Source: J095 sp964407935 (lineage in GTDB: Bacteria; Chloroflexota; Anaerolineae; 4572-78; J111). From it: a stretch of 9,520 nucleotides of DNA. The stretch spans positions 1 to 9,520 of the forward strand of contig CAYOXS010000235.1 in the NCBI GenBank assembly GCA_964407935.1. Reading direction: 5' to 3'. Made by a program: the position numbers and the translations under genes. Under the pieces are notes generated by a model. That model worked only from the letters and a program-made list of their open reading frames with translations. It had not been told where the DNA came from and ran no database searches. Positions 1 to 5,901 of the stretch are shown here, piece after piece; position 1 is the stretch's first letter, and every line of letters starts with the position of its first letter.

Positions 1-27
1 GGTTTGGGCGGCGTAGCCGCCCAAACC
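1..27. repeat. Perfect 12-bp inverted repeat with a 3-nt loop
   Basis: Arms at 1-12 (GGTTTGGGCGGC) and 16-27 (GCCGCCCAAACC) are perfect reverse complements around GTA. It touches the window edge, so the stem may extend further left. No T-run follows directly (CACACCCACAACTCTTTT), so a classical intrinsic terminator is not obvious. It could end the upstream transcript or be a dispersed REP-like palindrome; copy number in the genome would decide. Confidence 0.7.
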
Positions 28-47
28 CACACCCACAACTCTTTTCG

Positions 48-74
48 CCCCCTTCTCCCTGAGAGAGAAGGGGG
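48..74. repeat. Inverted repeat CCCCCTTCTC / GAGAAGGGGG
   Basis: The 10-bp arms at 48-57 and 65-74 are perfect reverse complements around a 7-nt loop (CCTGAGA). The following GGCCGGGGGGATGAGGG is purine-rich and compositionally unlike the nearby coding DNA. Such C-rich/G-rich intergenic hairpins often recur in GC-rich bacterial genomes, so a dispersed intergenic repeat is the preferred reading. Terminator function for the gene to the left is the alternative, especially together with the 1-27 hairpin just upstream. Confidence 0.6.
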
Positions 75-280
75 CCGGGGGGATGAGGGAAAATTTGCTT
101 GACCAGGTTATGGGTAAAAATAAGTCAAAATGAGGAGGGGCAAAGATTTTATATTTTTGTTGCACAATTATGTGGGTGACACACAAAAAGGGGGGACATC
201 CAAACAAAAACCATCAACGCACGTAACCCAGATTTAATAAATTCACTGACGAAGAAAAGAGATCGAGGAGGCTCCAAACA
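75..280 (+). promoter_or_regulatory. Non-coding leader of the cox operon with ribosome binding site
   Basis: This AT-richer stretch separates the hairpins from coxM. The only clear signal is a strong Shine-Dalgarno sequence, GAGGAGG at 265-271, nine bases before the ATG at 281; it fixes the coxM start. A short palindrome TTGT-TGC-ACAA (157-167) could be part of an operator but is too short to call. A -35-like TTGACC at 99-104 has no good partner -10 box. The operon promoter probably lies here, but I cannot place it. Confidence 0.55.
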
Positions 281-1150
281 ATGATACCCGGAGAATTTGA
301 CTATTATTCTCCCACATCGCTTGACGAGGCGCTGGCTCTGTTGCGCCAGCACGGCGACGATGCCAAGATTCTGGCCGGCGGCCAAAGTCTGATCCCGGCC
401 ATGCGCTTTCGGCTGGCCGCGCCCAAAGTGCTGATTGACCTCAACCGCGTCACCGGCCTGAGCCACATCACCGAGGTGAACGGCCACCTGGCCATTGGCG
501 CGCTCACCCGCGAGTCGGATGTGGACGAGTCGGCGCTGGTCAAACAGAAATACCCGCTGCTGGCCGATACCGCCCGCGTTATTGCCGACCCGCTGGTGCG
601 CAATATGGCCACCGTTGGCGGCAACCTGGCCCACGCCGACCCGGCCAACGACCACCCGGCCACCATGCTGGCTTACGGGGCGCAGGTGGTGGCGGTTGGC
701 CCCGGCGGGCAGCGCACCATTCCCATCGACGACTTTTTTGTTGATTTATTTGAAAACAGCCTGGCCGACGACGAAATTTTAACCGAAATTCGCATCCCCG
801 CGCCGGCGGCCCACAGCGGCGGCTGCTACCTGAAAATGGAGCGCAAAGTTGGCGACTACGCCATCGCCGCGGTGGCGGTGCAGCTTACCCTCGCCGGCGA
901 TACCTGCGCCGCGGTGCGCATCGGGCTGACCAACGTGTCGGCGGTGCCGATGCGGGCCAAAGGGGCCGAGGCCGCCCTGCTGGGCAAATCCCTGACCGAA
1001 GACAACATCAAAGCCGCGGGCGTGGCCGCCTCGCAGGAGTGCGAGCCGTCGGCTGACCTGCGCGGCTCAGAGGCGTACAAACGAGACATGGTGCGGGTGC
1101 TGACCGCCCGGGCCATTCGCACCGCCGTAGCGCGGGCCAAAGGAGCGTAA
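281..1150 (+). CDS. coxM: Aerobic carbon monoxide dehydrogenase, medium (FAD) subunit CoxM
   Basis: This is the FAD-binding subunit of the molybdenum hydroxylase CO dehydrogenase (289 aa). It receives electrons from the [2Fe-2S] centres of CoxS and passes them towards the quinone pool. The FAD-binding domain fills roughly residues 1-175, and the C-terminal CO dehydrogenase flavoprotein domain roughly 180-285. The two flavin-contacting motifs are visible as AGGQS (32-36) and TVGGN (111-115), the same places as AGGHS and TIGGD in the characterised Oligotropha carboxidovorans subunit. Length is typical of the family. The ATG start is supported by GAGGAGG nine bases upstream. It is the first gene of the operon, with only two bases before coxS. 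The FAD-subunit fold alone would also fit a xanthine dehydrogenase or other hydroxylase; the CO dehydrogenase call rests mainly on CoxL. Confidence 0.95.
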   Translation: MIPGEFDYYSPTSLDEALALLRQHGDDAKILAGGQSLIPAMRFRLAAPKVLIDLNRVTGLSHITEVNGHLAIGALTRESDVDESALVKQKYPLLADTARVIADPLVRNMATVGGNLAHADPANDHPATMLAYGAQVVAVGPGGQRTIPIDDFFVDLFENSLADDEILTEIRIPAPAAHSGGCYLKMERKVGDYAIAAVAVQLTLAGDTCAAVRIGLTNVSAVPMRAKGAEAALLGKSLTEDNIKAAGVAASQECEPSADLRGSEAYKRDMVRVLTARAIRTAVARAKGA

Positions 1151-1152
1151 CA

Positions 1153-1629
1153 ATGACAACTCACGCCATCACTCTGACCATTAACGGCCAAAGCCATTCG
1201 CTGGAGGTTGAACCGCGCCTGCTGCTGGTTCACCTGATCCGGGAAAAGCTCAACCTGACCGGCACCCACATTGGTTGCGATACCACCAGTTGCGGCGCGT
1301 GTACCGTGATTATGGACGGCAAAGCCGTAAAAAGCTGCACCATTTTTGCGGTGCAGGCCGATGGCCGCGCCATTGAAACCATTGAAGGGCTGGCCAACGG
1401 CAATCTTCACCCCTTGCAGGAAGGTTTTTGGGAAAAGCACGGCCTGCAATGCGGCTACTGCACGCCCGGCATGATTATGAGCGCCAAAGCCTTTCTGGCC
1501 AAAAATCCCAACCCCACCGACGATGAAATTCGCTGGGCCATTTCCGGCAACCTGTGCCGCTGCACCGGCTACGTCAAAATAGTTGAAGCCATTCAGTACG
1601 CAGCGGAAAAAATGCAGGCCAAGGAATGA
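1153..1629 (+). CDS. coxS: Aerobic carbon monoxide dehydrogenase, small (2Fe-2S) subunit CoxS
   Basis: This is the electron-transfer subunit carrying two [2Fe-2S] clusters between the molybdenum centre in CoxL and the FAD in CoxM (158 aa, typical length). The N-terminal plant-ferredoxin-like domain has C42, C47, C50 and C62 in the GCDTTSCGAC...C pattern. The C-terminal four-helix domain has C100 and C103 (QCGYCTPG) plus C135 and C137 (LCRCTGY), so all eight ligands are present. The start is set by AGGAG at 1141-1145, seven bases before the ATG, inside the end of coxM; the two-base intergenic gap argues for translational coupling. Its last codon and stop codon form part of the first unit of a heptamer repeat array. 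Confidence 0.96.
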   Translation: MTTHAITLTINGQSHSLEVEPRLLLVHLIREKLNLTGTHIGCDTTSCGACTVIMDGKAVKSCTIFAVQADGRAIETIEGLANGNLHPLQEGFWEKHGLQCGYCTPGMIMSAKAFLAKNPNPTDDEIRWAISGNLCRCTGYVKIVEAIQYAAEKMQAKE

Positions 1630-1672
1630 CGAATGACGAATGACGAAGGACAAATGACGAAGGACGAAGGAC
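1624..1672 (+). repeat. Tandem heptamer array, 7 units of GAAKGAC
   Basis: Seven head-to-tail 7-mers run without interruption: GAATGAC x3, GAAGGAC, AAATGAC, GAAGGAC x2. Six fit GAA(T/G)GAC exactly and one differs at its first base. The first unit contains the final Glu codon and TGA stop of coxS; the rest fills most of the 65-bp coxS-coxL spacer. Short tandem heptamers of this kind are known from intergenic regions of cyanobacteria (STRR elements) and resemble what is seen in some Chloroflexota. No function is evident. The array ends before the coxL ribosome binding site. Confidence 0.9.
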
Positions 1673-1694
1673 CAATAATGGGGGAGTCACAACG

Positions 1695-4172
1695 ATGACA
1701 GAACAATCTATAGCAGAAGTATTAAAAAACTCGCCGGAAGTTAAATCCAGCGCGGAAGTGTACGATAAAGCGCGCCGCGAAGGCGTGATTTCGGCCAATG
1801 TGCCCACTACCAAAGATGTGCAAATTAAAACGCCGGAGAAGGTGTGCGGCATGGGCCACCGCATGAAGCGCAAAGAAGACCCGCGCTTTATTCAGGGTGC
1901 GGGCCGCTACGTGGACGACATCAAACTGCCGGGCATGCTGCACCTGGATATTGTGCGCAGCCCCTACGCCCACGCCAAAATCCTCAACATCGATGCCAGC
2001 GCGGCGCTGGCTCTGCCCGGCGTGGTGGCGGTCATCACCGGCAAGGATTTGCAGGCCGCCGGCAACCTGCACTGGATGCCCACCCTGATGTCAGACACGC
2101 AAATGGTGCTGCCCATCGACAAGGTGGTTTACTACGCCCAGGAAGTTTGCGCCGTGATCGCCACCGACCGCTACATTGCCGCCGACGCCGTGGAGCTGGT
2201 GCAGGTTGATTACGAACCGCTGGACCCGGTGGTTGATCCCTTTGAGGCGCTCAAGGACGAAATCATTGTCCGCGACGACAAAGAGGAAAAAACCAACCAC
2301 ATCTGGCACTGGGAAGCGGGCGACAAAGCCGCCACCGATCAGGTTTTTGCCGAAGCGGCGACCGTGGTCAAAGAAAAAATGTACATTCCCCGGCTGCATG
2401 TGTCGTCCATTGAAACCTGCGGCATGGTGGCCCACTGGGACAAAATCAAAGAGCACATGACCATTTATATGACCTCGCAGGCCCCGCACGCCCACCGCAC
2501 CGTGGTGGCGCTGGTCAGCGGCCTGCCGGAGCACAAAATCCGGGTCATTTCGCCGGATATTGGCGGCGGCTTTGGCGGCAAAGTGCCGGTTTATCCCGGC
2601 TACGTCTGCACCATTGTGGCCAGCCTGGTTACCGGCAAACCGGTTAAATGGATTGAAGACCGCAGCGAAAACCTGCAAGCCGACAGCTTTGCCCGCGATT
2701 ATCACATTGAAGCCGAAATGGCCGCCGACGCCAGCGGCAAAATTACCGGCCTGCGCGTGCGCACCCTGGCCGACCACGGCGCGGCGGATGCCGCGGCCAA
2801 CCCGTCCAAATTCCCGGCGGGGCTGTACAGCATTGGCACCGGCAGTTACGATATGAAAGCGGCCCATTTCTCGGTAGACGGTGTTTACACCAACAAGCCG
2901 CCGGGGGGCGTGGCCTATCGCTGCTCCTTCCGCGTCACCGAGGCTGTCCACATGATTGAGCGCATGGCCGACATCATGGCCCACCAACTGGGCGAAGACC
3001 CGGCGGACTTCCGGCTGAAGAATTTCATCCAGCCGGAGCAGTTCCCCTACCAATCGCCCACCGGCTGGGAGTACGACAGCGGCAACTACCCCGAAGCGCT
3101 GCAACTGGCGATGGACATGCTCGATTACCGGGCGCTGCGCCGGGAGCAGGCCGAAAAACGCGCCCGCGGCGAGCTGATGGGCATCGGCATTTCCAGCTTT
3201 ACGGAAGTGGTGGGGGCCGGGCCGTCGCGCACCTTTGATATTTTGGGCATCAAAATGTTTGATAGCTGCGAGATTCGGATTCACCCCACCGGCAAGGCCA
3301 TCGCCCGGATTGGCGTGCAAACGCAGGGGCAGGGCCACGAAACCACCTTTGCCCAGATCATCGCCGAAGAGCTGGGCATCCCGGCCAGCGATGTGGAAGT
3401 GGAGCACGGCGACACCGACACCGCGCCGTATGGGCTGGGCACGTATGCCAGCCGCTCAACGCCCACCGCCGGGGCCGCCGCGGCGATGGCCGCCCGCAAA
3501 ATCAGGGCCAAGGCCAAAAAGATTGCCGCCCACCTGCTGGAAGTTGGCGAGGACGACCTGGAATGGGATGTGGATAAATTCGTGGTCAAAGGCTCGCCGG
3601 AGCAGGCCAAAACCATTCAGGATATTGCCTTTGCCGCCTACACCAACCACCCGGAGGGCATCGAAGCCGGGCTGGAGGCGGTTAACTACTACGACCCGCC
3701 CAACCTGACCTTTCCGTTTGGCAGCTATATCTGCGTGGTAGACATCGACAAGGGGACAGGCGAGGTTCACGTGCGCCGCTTTGTGGCTGTGGACGACTGC
3801 GGCAACATCATCAACCCGCTGGTGGTGGAGGGGCAGATTCACGGCGGCCTGACGATGGGGCTGGCCCCGGCGCTGTTTGAGGAAATTGTGTACGACGAAT
3901 ACGGCCAGAATTTAAGCGGCACCTTTATGGATTACCTGCTGCCCACCGCCGTGGAAACGCCCAAGTGGGAGCTGGGCAAAACCATTACGCCCTCGCCGCA
4001 CCACCCGCTGGGGGCCAAAGGCGTGGGCGAGTCGCCCACGGTGGGCGCGCCGCCGGCCATTGCCAACGCCGTGGTTGACGCTCTGTGGCATCTGGGCGTG
4101 CGCCACATCGACATCCCGATTACCCCGCCCAAAGTGTGGCAACTGCTGCGCCAATACGGGGTAACGGAATAG
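1695..4172 (+). CDS. coxL: Aerobic carbon monoxide dehydrogenase, large (Mo-Cu catalytic) subunit CoxL, form I
   Basis: This catalytic subunit (825 aa) oxidises CO + H2O to CO2 + 2H+ + 2e- at a [CuSMoO2] site with molybdopterin cytosine dinucleotide. The diagnostic form I loop AYRCSFR is at 407-413, with C410 as the copper ligand; form II proteins have AYRGAGR instead. Other family motifs are GGGFGGK (290-296), QGQGHE (544-549, cofactor contact region) and GVGES, with E779 as the conserved active-site glutamate. Most of the chain, including the segments around GWEYDSGNYP and TDTAPYGLGTY, follows characterised form I CoxL closely. The N-terminus is about 30 residues longer than in O. carboxidovorans. 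The start is nonetheless favoured because GGGGAG (1681-1686) sits eight bases before the ATG. The M-S-L order is the usual form I arrangement. The enzyme normally lies in the cytoplasm at the inner face of the membrane. Confidence 0.97.
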   Translation: MTEQSIAEVLKNSPEVKSSAEVYDKARREGVISANVPTTKDVQIKTPEKVCGMGHRMKRKEDPRFIQGAGRYVDDIKLPGMLHLDIVRSPYAHAKILNIDASAALALPGVVAVITGKDLQAAGNLHWMPTLMSDTQMVLPIDKVVYYAQEVCAVIATDRYIAADAVELVQVDYEPLDPVVDPFEALKDEIIVRDDKEEKTNHIWHWEAGDKAATDQVFAEAATVVKEKMYIPRLHVSSIETCGMVAHWDKIKEHMTIYMTSQAPHAHRTVVALVSGLPEHKIRVISPDIGGGFGGKVPVYPGYVCTIVASLVTGKPVKWIEDRSENLQADSFARDYHIEAEMAADASGKITGLRVRTLADHGAADAAANPSKFPAGLYSIGTGSYDMKAAHFSVDGVYTNKPPGGVAYRCSFRVTEAVHMIERMADIMAHQLGEDPADFRLKNFIQPEQFPYQSPTGWEYDSGNYPEALQLAMDMLDYRALRREQAEKRARGELMGIGISSFTEVVGAGPSRTFDILGIKMFDSCEIRIHPTGKAIARIGVQTQGQGHETTFAQIIAEELGIPASDVEVEHGDTDTAPYGLGTYASRSTPTAGAAAAMAARKIRAKAKKIAAHLLEVGEDDLEWDVDKFVVKGSPEQAKTIQDIAFAAYTNHPEGIEAGLEAVNYYDPPNLTFPFGSYICVVDIDKGTGEVHVRRFVAVDDCGNIINPLVVEGQIHGGLTMGLAPALFEEIVYDEYGQNLSGTFMDYLLPTAVETPKWELGKTITPSPHHPLGAKGVGESPTVGAPPAIANAVVDALWHLGVRHIDIPITPPKVWQLLRQYGVTE

Positions 4173-4364
4173 GGTTTTTGAGCCAACCCCCACCCCCGGC
4201 CCCCCCCCCCCCCCCCCGCGCGGCGGGGGGCCGAAAAAGCGGAGGGTTGGGGGGGGCGCGGNNNNNNNNNNGGGGGGCAAACCCCGCGGGGGGGGGGCGG
4301 GGGGGGCCTGGCCGCCCGCTCACCTCGCCTAAAGCGCATCTTACAAACAACCGCGAGGTAACAT
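4173..4364. other. Assembly gap (10 Ns) with low-quality G/C homopolymer flanks
   Basis: Ten Ns lie at 4262-4271. The flanks are near-pure G/C: 18 consecutive Cs at 4200-4217, then G-runs at 4223-4228, 4249-4256 and 4288-4309 broken by single bases. Normal-looking sequence resumes near 4311, with a plausible ribosome binding site GAGGT (4355-4359) before the next ATG. A complementary pair, CCAACCC near 4183 and GGGTTGG near 4244, hints at a real G/C-rich hairpin underneath on which assembly failed. A gap of exactly ten Ns is usually a placeholder, so the true distance, and whether a small gene is missing, is unknown. Open frames through this stretch are not credible. Confidence 0.9.
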
Positions 4365-5519
4365 ATGCACGATGAATTTTTCTCAAAAGCGCACGAATTT
4401 CTGGCGGCGGGGCAGCCCTTTGCCACCGCCATCGTGGTGCGGGCCGAGCGCCCCACCTCGGCCAAACCGGGCGACAAAGCCATTGTCACCCCCACCGGCC
4501 TGATGCACGGCTGGATTGGCGGGAGTTGCGCCCAGCCCACTGTTATCCGTGAGGCGCTGGCCGCCCTATCGGATGGTGAGCCGCGCCTGATCCGGCTCAG
4601 CCCGGAGCCGGAGGGCAAAAGCCGGGCCGGGTTGATTGACCTGCCGATGGTTTGCTTTAGCGGCGGCACGCTTGAAATTTACATCGAGCCGCATTTGCCG
4701 CTGCCCCGGCTGATGGTCATCGGCGCGCTGCCCATTGCCCGGGCGCTGATGCAGTTGGGACAGGCGATGAACTACCACATTATCGCCGTTGACCCGGATT
4801 ACGCCGGGGCCGACCTGCCCCACGCCAACGAGGTTGTCACCGATCTGGCGCAACTTGCCGGCAAAATCAACTCGCTGACGTATGTGGTGGTGGCCAGCCA
4901 CGGCCAGTTTGATGAAGCGGCGCTGGAACACGCGCTGCGGGCCAACGCCGCTTACGTGGCGCTGGTGGCCAGCAAAAGCCGGGCGGCGCAGGTGCTGGAT
5001 TATCTACGCGCCCAGGGGCTAACCGGCGAGGCGTTGAGCCGGCTCAAAGCGCCGGCGGGGCTGGATATTCAGGCCCGCCGCGGCGATGAAATCGCGCTCA
5101 GCATTATGGCCGAGATTGTGCAGCGGCGGCGCAACGCCGAGCCGCTGGAGCTTGACAAACTGCTGGAGGGCATCGACCTGTCTGCCGGGCCGGTGGAGGC
5201 CATCGACCCGGTCTGCGGCATGGCGGTGCAAATTGAAGGCGCGGAGCACACCGCGGTAGTCGGTGGGCAAACGTACTATTTTTGCTGCGGCGGCTGCCAG
5301 GCCGCTTTTGAGCAAAACCCGGCGCACTATTTAGCCGCGCCCGCGCCTGGCGGCCAGGCGGTTGACCCCGTGTGCGGTATGACGGTTGACATTGCCAGCG
5401 CCAAATACATGAGCGAGTTTCAGGGTCAGTTCTACTATTTTTGCTGCGCCGGCTGCAAAACCACGTTTGACAAAGCCCCGCAAAGCTACCTGACATCATC
5501 CGTGGCAGGCGGCCGGTAA
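4365..5519 (+). CDS. XdhC/CoxI-family molybdoenzyme maturation protein fused to two YHS domains
   Basis: This 384-aa cytoplasmic protein is a probable accessory factor for the CO dehydrogenase active site. The N-terminal XdhC/CoxI domain (about 10-70) has the family GGSC motif with C55. SGGTLEIYIEP (99-109) follows, then a Rossmann-like XdhC C-terminal domain (about 115-255) starting at MVIGALPIARAL. A short linker leads to two tandem YHS domains: D281-L323 and D334-L376. Each has DPVCGM, then 22 residues after its Cys, YYFCC-x-GC (C284/C307/C308/C311 and C337/C360/C361/C364), then an F..xP..YL end. XdhC proteins bind molybdenum cofactor and help load its sulfurated form; YHS (TRASH-like) domains occur in heavy-metal, often copper, handling proteins. 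A role in copper or sulfur insertion into CoxL is inferred. GAGGT lies five bases before the ATG. The distance to coxL is uncertain because of the assembly gap. Confidence 0.88.
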   Translation: MHDEFFSKAHEFLAAGQPFATAIVVRAERPTSAKPGDKAIVTPTGLMHGWIGGSCAQPTVIREALAALSDGEPRLIRLSPEPEGKSRAGLIDLPMVCFSGGTLEIYIEPHLPLPRLMVIGALPIARALMQLGQAMNYHIIAVDPDYAGADLPHANEVVTDLAQLAGKINSLTYVVVASHGQFDEAALEHALRANAAYVALVASKSRAAQVLDYLRAQGLTGEALSRLKAPAGLDIQARRGDEIALSIMAEIVQRRRNAEPLELDKLLEGIDLSAGPVEAIDPVCGMAVQIEGAEHTAVVGGQTYYFCCGGCQAAFEQNPAHYLAAPAPGGQAVDPVCGMTVDIASAKYMSEFQGQFYYFCCAGCKTTFDKAPQSYLTSSVAGGR

Positions 5520-5537
5520 CCCGGAAAGTGTTCAGCG

Positions 5538-5571
5538 CGGAGACCGGTTGGATTTGGCCGACCGGTCTCCG
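5538..5571. terminator. 14-bp stem hairpin after the cox block, probable transcript end
   Basis: Arms 5538-5551 and 5558-5571 pair over 14 positions: an 11-bp perfect stem CGGAGACCGGT/ACCGGTCTCCG, then one G-U and two G-C pairs, closed by the loop ATTTGG. It begins 18 bases after the stop codon of the XdhC-YHS gene. The downstream strand reads TATCCCTCGTATCTTATTT, which is T-containing but has no clean T-tract. It is therefore either an imperfect intrinsic terminator or a 3'-end stabilising hairpin. Its position, between two functionally different blocks, supports the first. Confidence 0.6.
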
Positions 5572-5777
5572 TATCCCTCGTATCTTATTTGAGCTTCGGG
5601 CAGGCTTCACCATAATCCCCGTATTGCCAATAAAATGAGACCCCAGCAGCAAGCCACAGGCTTGATTGTGCCGGCTGGGCCATTGAACCGGAAGGCCGGA
5701 CAGCGAATTTTCAAAGCGACCCCATTTGCTTCCTGTTTCCCGCAAGCCGGGATGCCCTCAGAATTAGACCAATCAAG
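5572..5777. other. Non-coding intergenic stretch with small hairpins; no gene recognised
   Basis: No convincing coding sequence lies between the cox block and the binding-protein gene (382 bases in all). Two small structures are visible. CAAGCC-ACA-GGCTTG (5650-5664) is nested inside CCCAGC (5642-5647) pairing with GCTGGG (5674-5679). TCCCG (5738-5742) pairs with CGGGA (5748-5752) across CAAGC. They do not match any riboswitch or small-RNA class I can recognise; I looked for thiamine-pyrophosphate switch landmarks because of the downstream THI5-like gene and did not find them. A decayed gene remnant or a dispersed repeat remain possible. Confidence 0.4.
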
Positions 5778-5901
5778 GTTAATATTATCAAAAGATAAGG
5801 TATAATAACCGCAACGGGATTTGTAATAAATCTTCTTCTCTTCAGCTTCCGTCGCTTTTAACCGGCAGAAAGATCAAGCTGCCCAATAAACGCAGCCAAC
5901 T
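5778..5901 (+). promoter_or_regulatory. Probable promoter and 5' leader of the binding-protein/kinase operon
   Basis: A perfect -10 hexamer TATAAT sits at 5801-5806 in a locally AT-rich stretch. The -35 position at 17-bp spacing (5778-5783, GTTAAT) is a poor match to consensus, so an activator or another sigma factor may be involved. Transcription would begin near 5813, leaving a leader of about 90 bases that is pyrimidine-rich in its middle (TCTTCTTCTCTTC). No Shine-Dalgarno sequence is visible before the ATG at 5902. Confidence 0.5.

Noticed and set aside
99..126. TTGACC (99-104) as a -35 box for coxM
   Set aside because: At 16-17 bp spacing the -10 position reads TAAGTC or AAGTCA, too far from consensus to call.
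149..655. Minus-strand open frame over the coxM leader and 5' end
   Set aside because: Most of it is the antisense shadow of coxM, and it has no recognisable domain.
1624..1672. CRISPR array
   Set aside because: The units are 7 bases long and contiguous with no spacers; it is a simple tandem repeat.
2091..3407. A 438-codon open frame on the minus strand opposite coxL
   Set aside because: It is fully antisense to conserved CoxL sequence. Its composition (His-, Gly-, Val- and Ala-rich) is what GC-rich third positions give on the opposite strand, and no domain is recognisable.
281..4172. Xanthine dehydrogenase or form II CoxL-like hydroxylase
   Set aside because: The AYRCSFR loop, M-S-L order and close similarity to form I CoxL throughout favour true CO dehydrogenase.
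3912..4669. Open frames on both strands crossing the N run
   Set aside because: They are translated through Ns and G/C homopolymers, giving Pro/Gly/Arg-only stretches; these are artefacts.
5104..5745. Minus-strand open frame of 213 codons covering the end of the XdhC-YHS gene and the intergenic hairpin
   Set aside because: It overlaps well-supported YHS domains and a hairpin, and has no recognisable domain. The only protein-like tail lies in another frame and is closed by a nearby stop.
5572..5901. Thiamine pyrophosphate riboswitch ahead of the THI5-like gene
   Set aside because: The conserved CTGAGA and ACC.TGAACCTGATC-type landmarks are absent.
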